The position numbers and the translations under genes are program-made. The notes beneath the pieces are model-generated. The model did no database searches. It was not told the DNA's origin and was given only the letters and a program-made list of their open reading frames with translations. Positions 28,267 through 37,988 of a stretch of 64,000 nt of DNA are shown here, one piece after another. This DNA comes from Jiella pelagia (lineage in GTDB: Bacteria; Pseudomonadota; Alphaproteobacteria; Rhizobiales; Rhizobiaceae): contig NZ_CP114029.1 of NCBI RefSeq assembly GCF_026898155.1, positions 5,188,001-5,252,000 on the forward strand, read 5' to 3'. The first letter of the stretch is position 1, and each line of letters opens with the position of its first letter.

Positions 28267-28563
28267 ATGTCCTTTCTGAAGAAGCTTTTCGGCGGCTCCG
28301 GCCAGGCAGCCGCCACCGACGCCGAGCCGAAGGTCACCGAGACGCGCGATCATGCCGGTTTCACCATCAAGGCGACGCCGATGCCCGAGGGCGGCCAGTT
28401 CCGCCTCGCGGCGCTGATCGAAAAGGAGGTCGGCGGCGAGGTGAAGACCCATCGGATGATCCGGGCCGACATGTTCTCCTCGAAGGACGAGGCGACCCGG
28501 TTCGCGCTGAAAAAGGCCGAGCAGGTGATCGACCAGCAGGGCGAGTCGATGTTCAGCGACTGA
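28267..28563 (+). CDS. HlyU-family protein
   Basis: The 98-residue product starts MSFLKKLFGGSG and contains the HlyU family pattern: FTIKATPMPEGGQFRLAALIEKE, then THRMIRADMFSSKDEATRFALKKAEQVIDQQG. HlyU is a transcriptional activator of haemolysin in Vibrio. The rhizobial members are short, common and of unknown function, with no evidence of DNA binding visible here. ATG 28267 is preceded by CAGGAG; a longer upstream frame is non-coding. Confidence 0.85.
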   Translation: MSFLKKLFGGSGQAAATDAEPKVTETRDHAGFTIKATPMPEGGQFRLAALIEKEVGGEVKTHRMIRADMFSSKDEATRFALKKAEQVIDQQGESMFSD

Positions 28564-28689
28564 GCCGTCGTTTTGCATCGTCGTGGCCGAGATCGGGATC
28601 ATCAATAAAGACACATCGAGCCGCCAGGGACATCCGCTGACGGCCCACCCTTGGCAAGATCCCTGTCCCGCAGCCCTTCCAGCCTCCGC

Positions 28690-29208
28690 TCAGCGCACTT
28701 CCTTCCAGGTTGGCGAGACCTGCCACAACTGCCCCGAATAGTTGGCGCAGCGGGTCAGATGCGGCTGGTTGTCGTCCGGGCCGCCGTTGAAGATGTCGAG
28801 GCACATGTCCGGTCCGCGAAACTGACTGGTCAGGCGATAGGCGTCGCCGTCCGGTGAGAACCGCCAGAACTGGCCGGAATAGTTGCCGCAGGGCGCCAGG
28901 TGCACTTGATTGTTCTGCTGGCCGCCGTTGAACACGTCGAGGCACATGCCGCGTCCGCGGAACATTGTGGACAGCTTGTAGTAGCCGTTGCCGGCGGGTG
29001 TCAGGCGCCAATACTGCCCGGAGACGTCCTCGGCCGGGGCGAGATGCGTCATGTCGTTCTTCGGGCCGCCATTATAAACGTCGAGACGCATGTCGCCGCC
29101 GCGAAACTCCGTCGACAGCGTTTGAAAGAATCCCAGATCGAACTGCTGGGCCGACGCGGCCGTCGACACGAACGAAATGCAAAGCACGGCAGCCAGTCTG
29201 CGCAACAC
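28690..29208 (-). CDS. secreted RICIN-type beta-trefoil lectin-like protein
   Basis: A 172-residue exported protein. A signal peptide (MLRRLAAVLCISFVSTAASA) is followed by three tandem repeats at about residues 35-75, 82-122 and 127-167. Each has the form FRG-x2-M-x-LD-V/I-x-NGG-x4-N-x3-L, ending G-Q-x-W. This is the threefold ricin B lectin beta-trefoil with QxW motifs (GQYW, GQFW, GQLW). Only repeats 2 and 3 have the Cys in MCLD. No catalytic domain is attached, so a stand-alone carbohydrate- or surface-binding role is inferred. It is flanked by unrelated genes. Confidence 0.82.
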   Translation of the reverse strand: MLRRLAAVLCISFVSTAASAQQFDLGFFQTLSTEFRGGDMRLDVYNGGPKNDMTHLAPAEDVSGQYWRLTPAGNGYYKLSTMFRGRGMCLDVFNGGQQNNQVHLAPCGNYSGQFWRFSPDGDAYRLTSQFRGPDMCLDIFNGGPDDNQPHLTRCANYSGQLWQVSPTWKEVR

Positions 29209-29519
29209 GGGCGACTTCCTCTCCTGTCATTGGTATGGGCTCCGTAGCGCATTGAGTTACCCAAGGGAAGATCAGAAGGACACCGGACGCCGTCGATGTG
29301 ATGACCTTCGGGCATGTTTGATTCGGCGAGTCTTTATCCGCCCGGCCTTGTGCCGCACAAGCCACGTGGAAAAAACGCCGAATGCCGGCAAAAACCCGAG
29401 GTGAAATCAACAGGCTTGGGGGAATTTGGACCCCACCTTTTAATTGCTCTAAAAAGACCTTAGTTGAAGGATCAGGAGGAGGAGCGGCGTTGCCGCTTCA
29501 TGACAAGGGTACTTCGCAG

Positions 29520-29982
29520 ATGCGCCTCACCCGGCAGACCAATTACGCCATCCGGATCCTGATGTATCTCGCCACCAATCCGGGCCGGCTTAGCAAGCTC
29601 GGCGAAGTGGCACGGTCCTATGCGGCGCCGGAACCCTTTATGTTCAAGATCCTCCAGCCGCTGGTATCCTCCGGTATGGTCGAGACCGTCCGTGGTCGCA
29701 ACGGTGGGATCAGGCTCGGCCGCCCGGCGACCGCCATCAATCTGCGTGAGGTCGTCGAGTTAATGGAGGAGAGCTTCGCCATGGCGGAGTGCTTCGACGG
29801 CGGCGTCACAGACTGTCCGCTGGTCTTCCAATGCGAGGCTCAACGCCGCGCTGCGCCAGGCGCTGGACGCCTTTCTGTCGACGCTGGCGCGGTTTTCCAT
29901 CGCCGATCTGGTCGAGAACCGGCCATTCCTGTCCCAGACCCTGGGCATTCCGATGACGACGGAGCACGTCGCCCTCTCATGA
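29520..29982 (+). pseudogene. rirA: RirA-type Rrf2 iron-responsive regulator, frame broken at 29835-29841
   Basis: RirA is the Fe-S-sensing repressor of iron uptake in rhizobia. The N-terminus MRLTRQTNYAIRILMYLA and the winged helix FKILQPLVSSGMVETVRGRNGGIRL are typical. The three cluster-binding Cys have the RirA spacing C-x7-C-x5-C (ECFDGGVTDCPLVFQC). After QCE the frame breaks at GAGGCTC; GAGCTC gives CELNAALRQALDAFLSTLARFSIADL and a stop at 29980-29982, for 153 residues. As given, the broken frame reads falsely into the next gene. The restored stop overlaps the ATG of the DUF1289 gene (ATGA). Confidence 0.88.
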
Positions 29983-30281
29983 CTTCCGGCTCCAATCTGG
30001 CCGAGCGCGAAGACGACGACGCCGTCTGGGAGACCGCGCCGTCGCCCTGCATCGACGTGTGCAAGTACAAGCGCCAAGGCCGCTGCATCGGCTGTTCGAT
30101 GACCAAGGCGGAGAAGGATGGCTTCCCTCACCATGGCGGGGCGGATGCCAAGCGCGAGTTCATCGAGGCGCTGATCTCCCGGATCGCGGAAAGCGGCCGC
30201 AATCCCGCCTTTTGGGCCTACACCTATCAGCACAAGTGCCGCCGCGAGGGCGTGCCGTGTCCGGTGGAGATCGAGGAATAG
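29979..30281 (+). CDS. DUF1289 domain protein
   Basis: A 100-residue protein whose central part matches DUF1289: SPCIDVCKYKRQGRCIGCSMT, with the Cys-x3-Cys-x7-Cys-x2-Cys pattern characteristic of that small Cys-rich module. Two more Cys occur near the C-terminus (HKCRREGVPC). A metal- or Fe-S-binding role is plausible but unproven. The ATG overlaps the restored rirA stop, so the two appear co-translated, which ties this Cys-rich protein to iron regulation by context. Confidence 0.8.
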   Translation: MTSGSNLAEREDDDAVWETAPSPCIDVCKYKRQGRCIGCSMTKAEKDGFPHHGGADAKREFIEALISRIAESGRNPAFWAYTYQHKCRREGVPCPVEIEE

Positions 30282-30380
30282 CGGCTCTGCGCGAGCCGGT
30301 GCCCGAGAGGAGAGCGCATGGCGCTCTCCAGCGAAGCCTTCTCCAGGCTCCTTTGACTGACAAGCGACTCCCTTGCCAGC

Positions 30381-31665
30381 CTACTCCTTTGCCAGCCGCT
30401 GCGCCTTTCTGAGCGCCGGGAACATCCACGCCCATAGTCCTGCCACGCCGACGGTCGCCGCGCCGCCGATCACGACAGCGGGCACTGCGCCGATCAGCGC
30501 GGCCATGCCACCGGCCCGGAACTCGCCGAGGCTCGTTGGAGGCGCCGATGAACACCATGTTGACGGCGTTCACCCGGCCGCGCACGTCGTCCGGCGTCCA
30601 CAGCTGCATCAGCGTTTCGCGGACATAGACGCTGATCATGTCGGAAGCGCCCATGATCATCAGCGCCGGCACGGACACCCAGATCGTCGTCGAAATCCCG
30701 AAGACCATGGTGAAGGCGCCGAACAACCCGACGAAGACGAACATGATCGCCCCGGCGTGGTTCTTGATCGGATGGGCGGCGAGATAGATCGCCATCGGAA
30801 TGGCGCCAAAGCCCGGCGCTGCCCGCAACAGACCGAGGGCCAGCGGCCCGGCGTCGAGCACGTCGCGGGCATAGACCGGCAGGAGCGCGACGGCGCCGCC
30901 GAGGAGCACGGCGAAGAGATCGAGCGAGATCGCGCCGAGCACGACCTTCTCGCTCCAGATGAAGCGGAAGCCGGCGACGATCGTCTCGATGCTCGCAGGC
31001 TCGTTGGAGCGGCGATGGCCCGGCGCCTTGATGGCCAGGACGGCGATGGTGCCGGCAAAGAACAGCGCGGCGCCAACGCCATAGGCGGCAAGCGGCGAGG
31101 CGCCGTAAAGGAGGCCGCCGGCGACCGGTCCGACGATCGCGGCGATCTGCCAGGAGGACGAGTTCCAGGCGATGGCGTTGGCGAGTTCGTCTTTGCTAAC
31201 GAGGTTGACCACGAGCGACTGCGAAGCCGGCCCGAAAAACGCCCTCGCAATGCCGAAGACGATCAGGATGAGGAAGATCGGCACGGGCTCGGTGAGGCCG
31301 TGATAGGTGACATAGAGGAGGACGAGCGTCCCGATCCCCTCCACCGCGATGCCTGCCGCCATGATGCCGCGACGCGAATAGCGGTCGGCCGCCGCGCCGG
31401 TGACAAGCACGAGGAGGAGCGCCGGCGCGAACTGGCAGAGGCCGACGAGGCCGAGATCGAGCGGATCGCGGGTCAGATCGTAGATCTGCCAGCCGACGGA
31501 GACGATGACGATCTGGATCGCAAAGGTCGCGGCGAAACGCGCCAGCCAGTAGTAGAGGAACCGCCGATTGCGGAAGGCGGCGAACCGATCCTCGCTTGGG
31601 GTCGGTTCGGGCACCCGAGGTGCCGGGCTGGTGGCGGAGGGAAGGGATGTCGGCTCGTCGGTCAC
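30381..31665 (-). pseudogene. MFS transporter (enterobactin-exporter/DHA3-like), frame broken at 30528-30534
   Basis: A major facilitator superfamily permease with about twelve hydrophobic spans. N-terminal features are FRNRRFLYYWLARF and the loop ADRYSRRGIM (the A-motif), with SVYVRETLMQLWTPDDVRGRVNAVNMVF in the C-half, as in EntS/MFS_3 members. The last part breaks where the plus strand reads GAGGCTC (minus strand GAGCCTC). With GAGCTC the frame continues ASNELGEFRAGGMAALIG and ends WMFPALRKAQRLAKE at 30381, giving 427 residues and the twelfth span. The substrate is unknown. Confidence 0.85.
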
Positions 31666-31815
31666 CGTGACACCTGAAATCGGCGGAACGCTTCAGGCGA
31701 TCGGCCGAGCGATCGGCCCCTGGTCGCGCCAAGCATCCGAAAGGGGAAAAGCCGGTTCAGTCGTTGGCGGCCGAATCGGAAAGGGGGAACGACGCCCATT
31801 CCCCCTCGGGCGTAG

Positions 31816-32860
31816 TCACAGCGGCAGCGGGTGGCGGCGGTAGACGGCCGCGATGTCTGACATCACCTCGTCGGAGAGCGTCACCTCGGCGGCGCCGATA
31901 TTGGTCTTCAGCTGGTCGAGATCCGTCGCGCCGATGATCGCCGACGTCATGAACGGCCGGGCGAGGCAGAAGGCGATCGCCATCTGCGCCGGGTCGAGCC
32001 TGTGCTTGCGCGCGACTTCGCAATATTCGTCGGCGACAGTCGTCGCATATTCGGTATGCCGGCCGCCGAGGCCCTTGTTGATCGCCCCGCGCGTGCCGGG
32101 CGGGATCGCGCCTGCTGTGTACTTGCCGGTGAGCAGCCCCGCCGCCAGCGGCGAATAGGCCAGCAGCCCGACGTCCTCGTTGAGCGCCGTTTCCGCGAGG
32201 TCGAGATCGAAGATCCGGTGCATCAGCGAATATTCGTTCTGGATCGAGGCGACGCGCGGCGCACCGTCACGCTCGGCGATCGCGGCGAACTGCATGACGC
32301 CCCAGGCGCTCTCGTTGGAGAGCCCGATATGGCGGATCTTGCCGGCCTTCACCTGCTCGCCGAGTTCGTGAAGGACCTCCTCGATGTTGGCCTTCACCGC
32401 ATCCGGCTTCTGACCGCTCGGATCGAAGGTCCAGTTCTGCCGGAAGTGATAGGAACCACGGTTCGGCCAATGCAGCTGGTAGAGGTCGATCCGGTCGGTC
32501 TTTAGCCGCTTGAGGCTACCGTCGAGAGCCCGGCGCACCGAATCGGCGGTGATCGGCTCGCCGCCGCGGACCTTGTCGTTGCCGGCGCCGGTGATCTTGG
32601 AGGCGAGCACCACATCGTCGCGCCGGCCGCCCGCCGCAAACCACGTGCCGATGAGGCTCCTCGGTGCGGCCGACGGTCTCGGCCGCGAGCGGCGTCGTGG
32701 GATACATCTCGGCGGCGTCGAAGAAATTCACCCCCATCTCGACGGCGAGCTCCATCTGGGCGTGGGCTTCGGCTTCCGTGTTCTGCGAGCCCCAGGTCAT
32801 GGTGCCGAGGCAGATCTCGCTGACGGAAAGGCCGGTGCGGCCGAGCGGACGGTATTTCAT
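31816..32860 (-). pseudogene. Tas-like NADP(H)-dependent aldo-keto reductase, frame broken at 32653-32659
   Basis: An aldo-keto reductase of the Tas type. The N-terminus MKYRPLGRTGLSVSEICLGTMTWG and FFDAAEMYPTTP (catalytic Asp and Tyr) are in one frame. VVLASKITGAG (catalytic Lys), DRIDLYQLHWPNRG (catalytic His), IGLSNES and the C-terminal NADP-binding part are in the next frame. The join is at GAGGCTC on the plus strand. GAGCTC gives RTEELIGTWF and a 347-residue enzyme, the usual Tas length. An intact GAGCTC lies about 95 bp away in the same gene (32747-32752). Confidence 0.88.
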
Positions 32861-33050
32861 CGCAAATGGTCCTGGGAAACGAAAAGGAGGGGGCTCTGCC
32901 GCGATGCGGAGGCCGTTGGGGCGAACATAGCCGGATCGGGGCAGGGCGCAACGTCGGGGCGGGATTTTCGTTCGGGCAAGAGTGCTTGCGGAGCGCGCCG
33001 CCAAACCGATACCACGGTCGAAAGCGCCATTTTTTTTGAAAGGAACCCTC

Positions 33051-34454
33051 ATGGCCGATCTCGACAGCGTACTCGGCTGCCTCGATCTCAATCTCGATCG
33101 CTCCGTCGAGCGGTTGAGCGCGCTGCTGCGCATCCCGTCGATCTCGACCGATCCGGCCTACAAGGACGAGTGCCGGCGGGCGGCCGAGTTCCTCGCCGGC
33201 GATCTGTCGGCGATCGGGTTCGACGCCGGCGTTCGCGAGACGCCGGGCCATCCGATGGTCGTTGCCCATCACGACGGGCCGGCCCCGAAGAACGGCAAGC
33301 CGGCGCCCCACGTCCTTTTCTACGGCCACTACGACGTCCAGCCCGTCGATCCGGTCTCCGAATGGAAGACCGGCCCGTTCGAGCCGGTTGTGCAAGAGAT
33401 GGCGGACGGCACGAAGCGCATCGTCGCCAGGGGCTCGGCCGACGACAAGGGCCAGCTGATGACCTTTGTCGAAGCCTGCCGCGCCTTCAAGGCCGAGACC
33501 GGCGGGTTGCCCTGCCGCGTGACGATCTTTCTCGAGGGCGAGGAGGAATCCGGTTCGCCTTCGCTCAATCCCTTCCTCGACGCCAATCGCGAGGAGCTTT
33601 CCGCCGACGTCGCGCTGGTCTGCGACACCAACATGTGGGACCGCGAAACTCCGGCGATTTCCACCGGCCTGCGTGGCATGGTCGGCGAGGAGATCGTCGT
33701 CAAGGCCGCCAATCGCGATCTCCATTCCGGCTACTACGGCGGCGCGGCGCGCAACCCGATCCACGTCCTGGCGAAGATCCTCGCCGACATGCGGGACGAC
33801 GATGGCCGGGTCTCCATCCCGGGCTTCTACGACGGCGTGGAAGAACTGCCGGAGGACGTCAGCAAAAGCTGGCAAGAGCTTGGTATGTCAGACGAATCCT
33901 TCCTCGCGGAAGTCGGCCTGAAGGTGCCGGCCGGCGAGAGCGGCCGCTCGGTCCTGGAGCAGACCTGGTCGCGCCCGACGGCAGAAGTGAACGGCATTTC
34001 CGGCGGCTATACCGGCCAGGGCTTCAAGACGGTGATCGCCGCCGAGGCGACCGCAAAGGTGTCCTTCCGCCTCGTCTTCTCGCAGGACCCGGACAAGATC
34101 CGCGCGGCGTTCCGCAAGTTCGTCGAGGACCGGCTGCCGGCGGACTGCTCCGTCGAGTTCCACCCCCATGGCGGCTCGCCGGCAATCCAGCTGCCGTTCT
34201 CGTCGCCGGTGCTGCAGAAGGCCAAGGCGGCGCTGTCCGACGAGTGGCCGAACCCGGCGGTGATGATCGGCATGGGCGGCTCGATCCCGGTGGTCGGCGA
34301 GTTCAAGGATCGCCTCGGCATGGAATCGTTGCTGGTCGGCTTCGGCCTTGCCGACGACGCCATCCATTCGCCCAACGAGAAGTACGAGATGACCTCGTAT
34401 CACAAGGGCCAGCGCTCCTGGGCGCGCATCCTCGCAGCGCTCGGCGAGGGGTGA
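33051..34454 (+). CDS. M20-family metallopeptidase (dipeptidase)
   Basis: A 467-residue cytoplasmic zinc di-peptidase/carboxypeptidase of the M20 family. The metal and catalytic motifs are present in order: LFYGHYDVQPVD (His and Asp), ARGSADDKGQ (bridging Asp), FLEGEEESGSP (catalytic Glu and ligand Glu), CDTNMWD and, near the C-terminus, DDAIHSPNEK. The dimerisation domain lies in between. ATG 33051 follows GAAAGGAA; the extra upstream codons overlap the AKR promoter and have no homology. Family members cleave beta-Ala or gamma-linked dipeptides; the precise substrate is not predictable. Confidence 0.93.
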   Translation: MADLDSVLGCLDLNLDRSVERLSALLRIPSISTDPAYKDECRRAAEFLAGDLSAIGFDAGVRETPGHPMVVAHHDGPAPKNGKPAPHVLFYGHYDVQPVDPVSEWKTGPFEPVVQEMADGTKRIVARGSADDKGQLMTFVEACRAFKAETGGLPCRVTIFLEGEEESGSPSLNPFLDANREELSADVALVCDTNMWDRETPAISTGLRGMVGEEIVVKAANRDLHSGYYGGAARNPIHVLAKILADMRDDDGRVSIPGFYDGVEELPEDVSKSWQELGMSDESFLAEVGLKVPAGESGRSVLEQTWSRPTAEVNGISGGYTGQGFKTVIAAEATAKVSFRLVFSQDPDKIRAAFRKFVEDRLPADCSVEFHPHGGSPAIQLPFSSPVLQKAKAALSDEWPNPAVMIGMGGSIPVVGEFKDRLGMESLLVGFGLADDAIHSPNEKYEMTSYHKGQRSWARILAALGEG

Positions 34455-34933
34455 TGGATCAGCCTCGGGCAAGGCCGCCCATCTATTAATCTCTTCTTAA
34501 GAGAATACCTCTAACTTGATCGACATAGGGGACACCGAAAAAGCCACGCGATCGCGACCACTGATCGATTTTTGGTCACGATCATGCGATAGGCCGATTT
34601 GCGGTGTGGGGATGACCGTGCCTCGAAAGAGGATGCGGGGGACAGCCGGAAGGGTGTGGTGATCGGGGGATCGCCGCACCCTTCTTGCGTATTGGGCTCT
34701 GCAGAGGGCCGGTCGATCTCGGGATCCTCATCCGTTCACCGCCGTCCCGCGTCGCTGTTACCCTCTCGCAACGCCTTGTTATGAAACATGCCGCCGCGGT
34801 CGTTTTCGCCCTCTGTGGGAATTGCGCTCATCGGGTCTGTCCGTCATCTCTCTCCCCACAGCATGCCCGACGGGGCGCGTCGGTCGATGACGCTCCGGAC
34901 TTCTCAAAACGAGGCATGCGACGGAGTATCAGT
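34455..34933. other. intergenic region upstream of mipA
   Basis: No credible gene lies in this 479-bp stretch. The left part is unusually A/T-rich and contains a short hairpin near 34490 (TCTCTTCTTAAGAGA). Further right are TGATCGATTTTTGGTCACGATCATG and another A/T-rich tract. It probably holds the terminator of the peptidase gene and the promoter of mipA. The long open frame from 34685 is only an upstream extension of mipA. Confidence 0.4.
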
Positions 34934-35764
34934 ATGGCTTTGCGCTTTGCCTCGGTGGCCCTCGCCACGCTTCTCGCTTCGACCGCCCTGGCAAGCGCGG
35001 CCGACGTCTCGGTGCCGTATGATCCGGCGCCCGCCGCGCCGCAGCCGGCGAGCTTTGACTATGGCGAGGACGACTTCGTCTTCGAACTCGGCATCAAGGG
35101 CGTCGTCGATCCGGAATTCCTCGGCTCGGACGATTATCGCATCCTGCCGGGGGCGATCTTCTCGGTCGAGTATCTGAACCTTCCGGGCCTCGGCTCCTTC
35201 GGCGGGCCGGATGGCCTCGGCTTCTCGATCGGACCGTCCTTCAACGTCGTCGGCGAGCGCAATTCGGACGACCACTCCGAATTGACCGGGCTCGACGACG
35301 TCGACACCACCTACGAGGCCGGCATCAAGGTCTCCTACGAGTGGGTCAATGCCGAGATCTACGGTTCGGCGCGGTATGCCTTCGGTGGGGCGGAAGGCTT
35401 CGTTGGCGATGCGGGGGCGAATCTGATCTCCCGGCCGACCGAGACCGTGACCCTCAAGCTCGGCCCGACCGTGAGCTTTGCCTCCAAGGACTACATGGAG
35501 GATTACTTCTCCGTCAGTCCTGCCGAATCCATTGCCAGCGGCGGCCGCTTCTCGGCCTATGACTCCGGTGGCGGCTTCAAGACTGTCGGCGTCGCGGCGT
35601 CGGCGCGCTACGAGTTCACGCCCGACTGGTTCCTCAATGCCGACGCGTCCTGGGACCGGCTGGTCGGCGACGCCGGCGATTCGCCGATCGTCGAGGCCGG
35701 CGACAAGAACCAGTATTCCTTCTCCCTCGGCGTCTCCAAGCGCTTCTCGCTCGACCTGTTCTGA
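34934..35764 (+). CDS. MipA/OmpV family outer membrane protein
   Basis: A 276-residue outer-membrane beta-barrel protein. A signal peptide (LRFASVALATLLASTALASA) is followed by a Pro-rich stretch and alternating amphipathic beta strands: FVFELGIKGVVDPEFLGSDD, GFSIGPSFNVVGER, and a C-terminal SFSLGVSKRFSLDLF ending in Phe as barrels require. The family includes MipA, a scaffold for murein synthase and hydrolase, and OmpV; rhizobial members are mostly uncharacterised. ATG 34934 follows CGGAGTATC. Confidence 0.88.
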   Translation: MALRFASVALATLLASTALASAADVSVPYDPAPAAPQPASFDYGEDDFVFELGIKGVVDPEFLGSDDYRILPGAIFSVEYLNLPGLGSFGGPDGLGFSIGPSFNVVGERNSDDHSELTGLDDVDTTYEAGIKVSYEWVNAEIYGSARYAFGGAEGFVGDAGANLISRPTETVTLKLGPTVSFASKDYMEDYFSVSPAESIASGGRFSAYDSGGGFKTVGVAASARYEFTPDWFLNADASWDRLVGDAGDSPIVEAGDKNQYSFSLGVSKRFSLDLF

Positions 35765-35896
35765 TCGTCGAGCCGATCAGCGAGGGCAGCGCGGCGATCC
35801 GCCGCCGCTGATCTCAAAGCATCGCCGCGCCGGGCGCAACGACGACCGCGCCTGCGCGTTTCTCCTCGAACTTTCAACAGCGAGGAGGGCGTATCC

Positions 35897-36715
35897 ATGC
35901 CCATCATCAAGACCACCGACGGTGTCGACCTCTATGTCAAGGACTGGGGCAAGGGGCGCCCCTTCGTCCTCGTTCATGGCTGGCCGCTGAACGCCGACAT
36001 GTGGGACACAGTCGCCCACGAACTGGTCGAGAAGGGCTTTCGTGTCGTCGCCTATGACCGCCGCGGTTTCGGCCGGTCGAGCCAGCCGGGAGGCGGCTAC
36101 GACTACGATACGATGTCGGACGATCTTACCGCCATCGTCGACGGGCTCAGCCTCTCCGACGTGACGCTCGTCGGCTTTTCCATGGGCGGCGGCGAGGTGG
36201 CCCGGTACATGTCCCGCCACGGCGGCAAGGGCGTCTCGCGCGCCGTGCTTGTCTCGGCGGTGACGCCCTATCTCCTCAAGGACGACAGCAATCCGGACGG
36301 CGTCGATGGCGCGACCTTCGACGGCTTCATCGCCGAATTGAAGAAGGACCGCCCGGGCTTCCTCGAGACCTTCGGCAAGCAGTTCTACGGCGTCGGAATG
36401 CTCGACTGGTCGGTGTCCTCGGCCTATCTCGAATGGACCAGGCAGATGGCGCTGCACGCCTCGCTGCGCGCCACGATCAAATGCGTCGACGCCTTCGGCC
36501 GCACCGATTTCCGGGCCGACATGGCGGCCTTCAAGGTGCCGACGCTGGTCATCCACGGCACGTCGGATGCGACGGTGCCATTCGAGATTTCCGGCAAGCG
36601 GGCCGCCGCGGCGATCGCCGGCGCCAAGCTCGAGGCCTATGACGGCGCGCCACATGGCCTGCACTATACCGAGCAGGACCGGCTGGTTCGCGACCTCGCC
36701 GACTTCGCCCGCTGA
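35897..36715 (+). CDS. alpha/beta hydrolase (non-haem chloroperoxidase-like)
   Basis: A 272-residue alpha/beta hydrolase close to the cofactor-free haloperoxidase/esterase group. It has the oxyanion segment VHGWPLNADMW (about residues 30-40), the nucleophile elbow GFSMGGGEVARY (Ser near residue 97), the acid in VIHGTSDATVPFE and the catalytic His in GAPHGLHYTE. There is no signal peptide. Such enzymes act as esterases or perhydrolases, and the halogenation activity of the name is a side reaction. It converges with an SDR gene over a shared hairpin. Confidence 0.9.
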   Translation: MPIIKTTDGVDLYVKDWGKGRPFVLVHGWPLNADMWDTVAHELVEKGFRVVAYDRRGFGRSSQPGGGYDYDTMSDDLTAIVDGLSLSDVTLVGFSMGGGEVARYMSRHGGKGVSRAVLVSAVTPYLLKDDSNPDGVDGATFDGFIAELKKDRPGFLETFGKQFYGVGMLDWSVSSAYLEWTRQMALHASLRATIKCVDAFGRTDFRADMAAFKVPTLVIHGTSDATVPFEISGKRAAAAIAGAKLEAYDGAPHGLHYTEQDRLVRDLADFAR

Positions 36716-36734
36716 TCACCGCCCATGAGGAGGA

Positions 36735-36760
36735 GGGGCCGGGCGCAAGATTCCGGCCCC
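36735..36760. terminator. hairpin terminator between convergent hydrolase and SDR genes
   Basis: GGGGCCGG (36735-36742) pairs with CCGGCCCC (36753-36760) over a 10-base loop and is followed by TTCATTC on the plus strand. It lies in the 65-bp gap between two converging stops and may serve both. Confidence 0.65.
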
Positions 36761-36780
36761 TTCATTCGGGCATTTTCGCC

Positions 36781-37578
36781 TTACGGAACGATCGAATCGA
36801 CAACTCCGCCGTCGACGCGCAGTGCCCCGCCGCTGGTCGCCGAGGCTTGCCTCGAGCAGGCATAGACGATCATGTTGGCGACTTCCTCGACGCTCGCAGG
36901 CCGGCCGAGGACAGAACTCGGACGCTCGGACTTCACGAACATCTCGCCGGCCTCCTCGATCGAAACGCCCTTCTCCTCGGCCATGTCCTTCAGCATGTCC
37001 CGGACGCCTTCCGACATGGTCGGGCCTGGCAGCACCGAATTGACGGTGACGCCGGTGCCGCTGGCGAGCTTGGCCAGCCCGCGCGAGAGCGACAGGAGGG
37101 CGGTCTTGGTGAAGCCGTAATGGATCATGTCGGCGGGAATGTTCAGCGCCGATTCCGAGGAGATGAAGACGACGCGCCCCCAGCCGTTCTCCATCATCTT
37201 CGGCAGATAGGCGCGCGACAGCCGCACACCGGACATGACGTTCAGCTGAAAGAAGCGCTCCCAGGTCGCGTCGTCGATCTCGAAGAACGGCTTCGGGCCG
37301 AAGATCCCGACATTATTGACCAGGATGTCCGTCTCCGGCACGGCCTGGAGCAGGCTGTCACAACCACTGGCGTCGGCAAGATCGGCTGCGATACCGGAAA
37401 CGTTCGAGCCGGGAACGGCATCGAGGACCGCCCGGATCGCCGTCTCGACGCGCTCGGTGTCGCGGCCGTTGACGACGACGCGCGCTCCGGCTCGTGCGAG
37501 GCCGGTCGCAGCGGCAAGGCCGATGCCGCCGGTTGAGCCGGTGACGATGGCGGATTTTCCGGAAAGATCGATCTGCAT
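36781..37578 (-). CDS. SDR-family oxidoreductase
   Basis: A 265-residue short-chain dehydrogenase/reductase. It begins MQIDLSGKSAIVTGSTGGIGLAA (cofactor loop TGSTGGIG). It also has NNVGIFGP, the catalytic Ser in FISSESALN and the Y-x3-K motif in HYGFTKTALL, and an Arg (NGRDTE) that suggests NADP. The C-terminal SGGALRVDGGVVDSI is the usual SDR end. ATG 37578 is where homology starts; the longer frame from 37716 is not supported. The substrate is unknown. Confidence 0.88.
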   Translation of the reverse strand: MQIDLSGKSAIVTGSTGGIGLAAATGLARAGARVVVNGRDTERVETAIRAVLDAVPGSNVSGIAADLADASGCDSLLQAVPETDILVNNVGIFGPKPFFEIDDATWERFFQLNVMSGVRLSRAYLPKMMENGWGRVVFISSESALNIPADMIHYGFTKTALLSLSRGLAKLASGTGVTVNSVLPGPTMSEGVRDMLKDMAEEKGVSIEEAGEMFVKSERPSSVLGRPASVEEVANMIVYACSRQASATSGGALRVDGGVVDSIVP

Positions 37579-37988
37579 TGGCAAGCCTCGTTTCTTGGGG
37601 TGGAGGTGGAGGACGCGATCGTCCCGCTCTCTCTCGAAGTAGAGGCGAGCCCGGGCCGGACAGGTGGCAGGCGAGGAACGGTGCGTCTTGCAAGGCTGGA
37701 GCGGGCCTCGCCCCATTGCTTAAAGCCCCGTTAAATCGCCGCAATTACGATGGAGGAACGAGGCTGCCGATCCCGACCCGGCGAAGCGGCTTTGCTGCGC
37801 CGAGGAGCCTGTGGGGACAGGGTCCGGAGAGATTTCGAAAAGGCGGCTTTCTGCGAGAGCGAACGGCAACGATGCTGCTCGGGTTCGGCGGCCTTCGATC
37901 AGGTCGCGGCATGTGGGGAAAGCGAGGGGGACGAGGGCGCCGGCACGGCATCTCCGCATCCTTTGCTCGTTGAGATGAGAGGCTGGGC
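37579..37988. other. intergenic region between SDR and the PBP1a gene
   Basis: No gene is supported in these 410 bp. The section around 37718-37745 (TTAAAGCCCCGTTAAATCGCCGCAATTACG) is A/T-richer and is the likely promoter area for the penicillin-binding protein gene. The open frame from 37750 across here is the out-of-frame prefix of the PBP sequence created by the lesion at 38406. Confidence 0.35.

Noticed and set aside
29520..30281. A natural fusion of RirA with the DUF1289 protein
   Set aside because: The fused frame loses the RirA C-terminus in nonsense sequence. Correcting one base gives a separate RirA with its own stop overlapping the next ATG.
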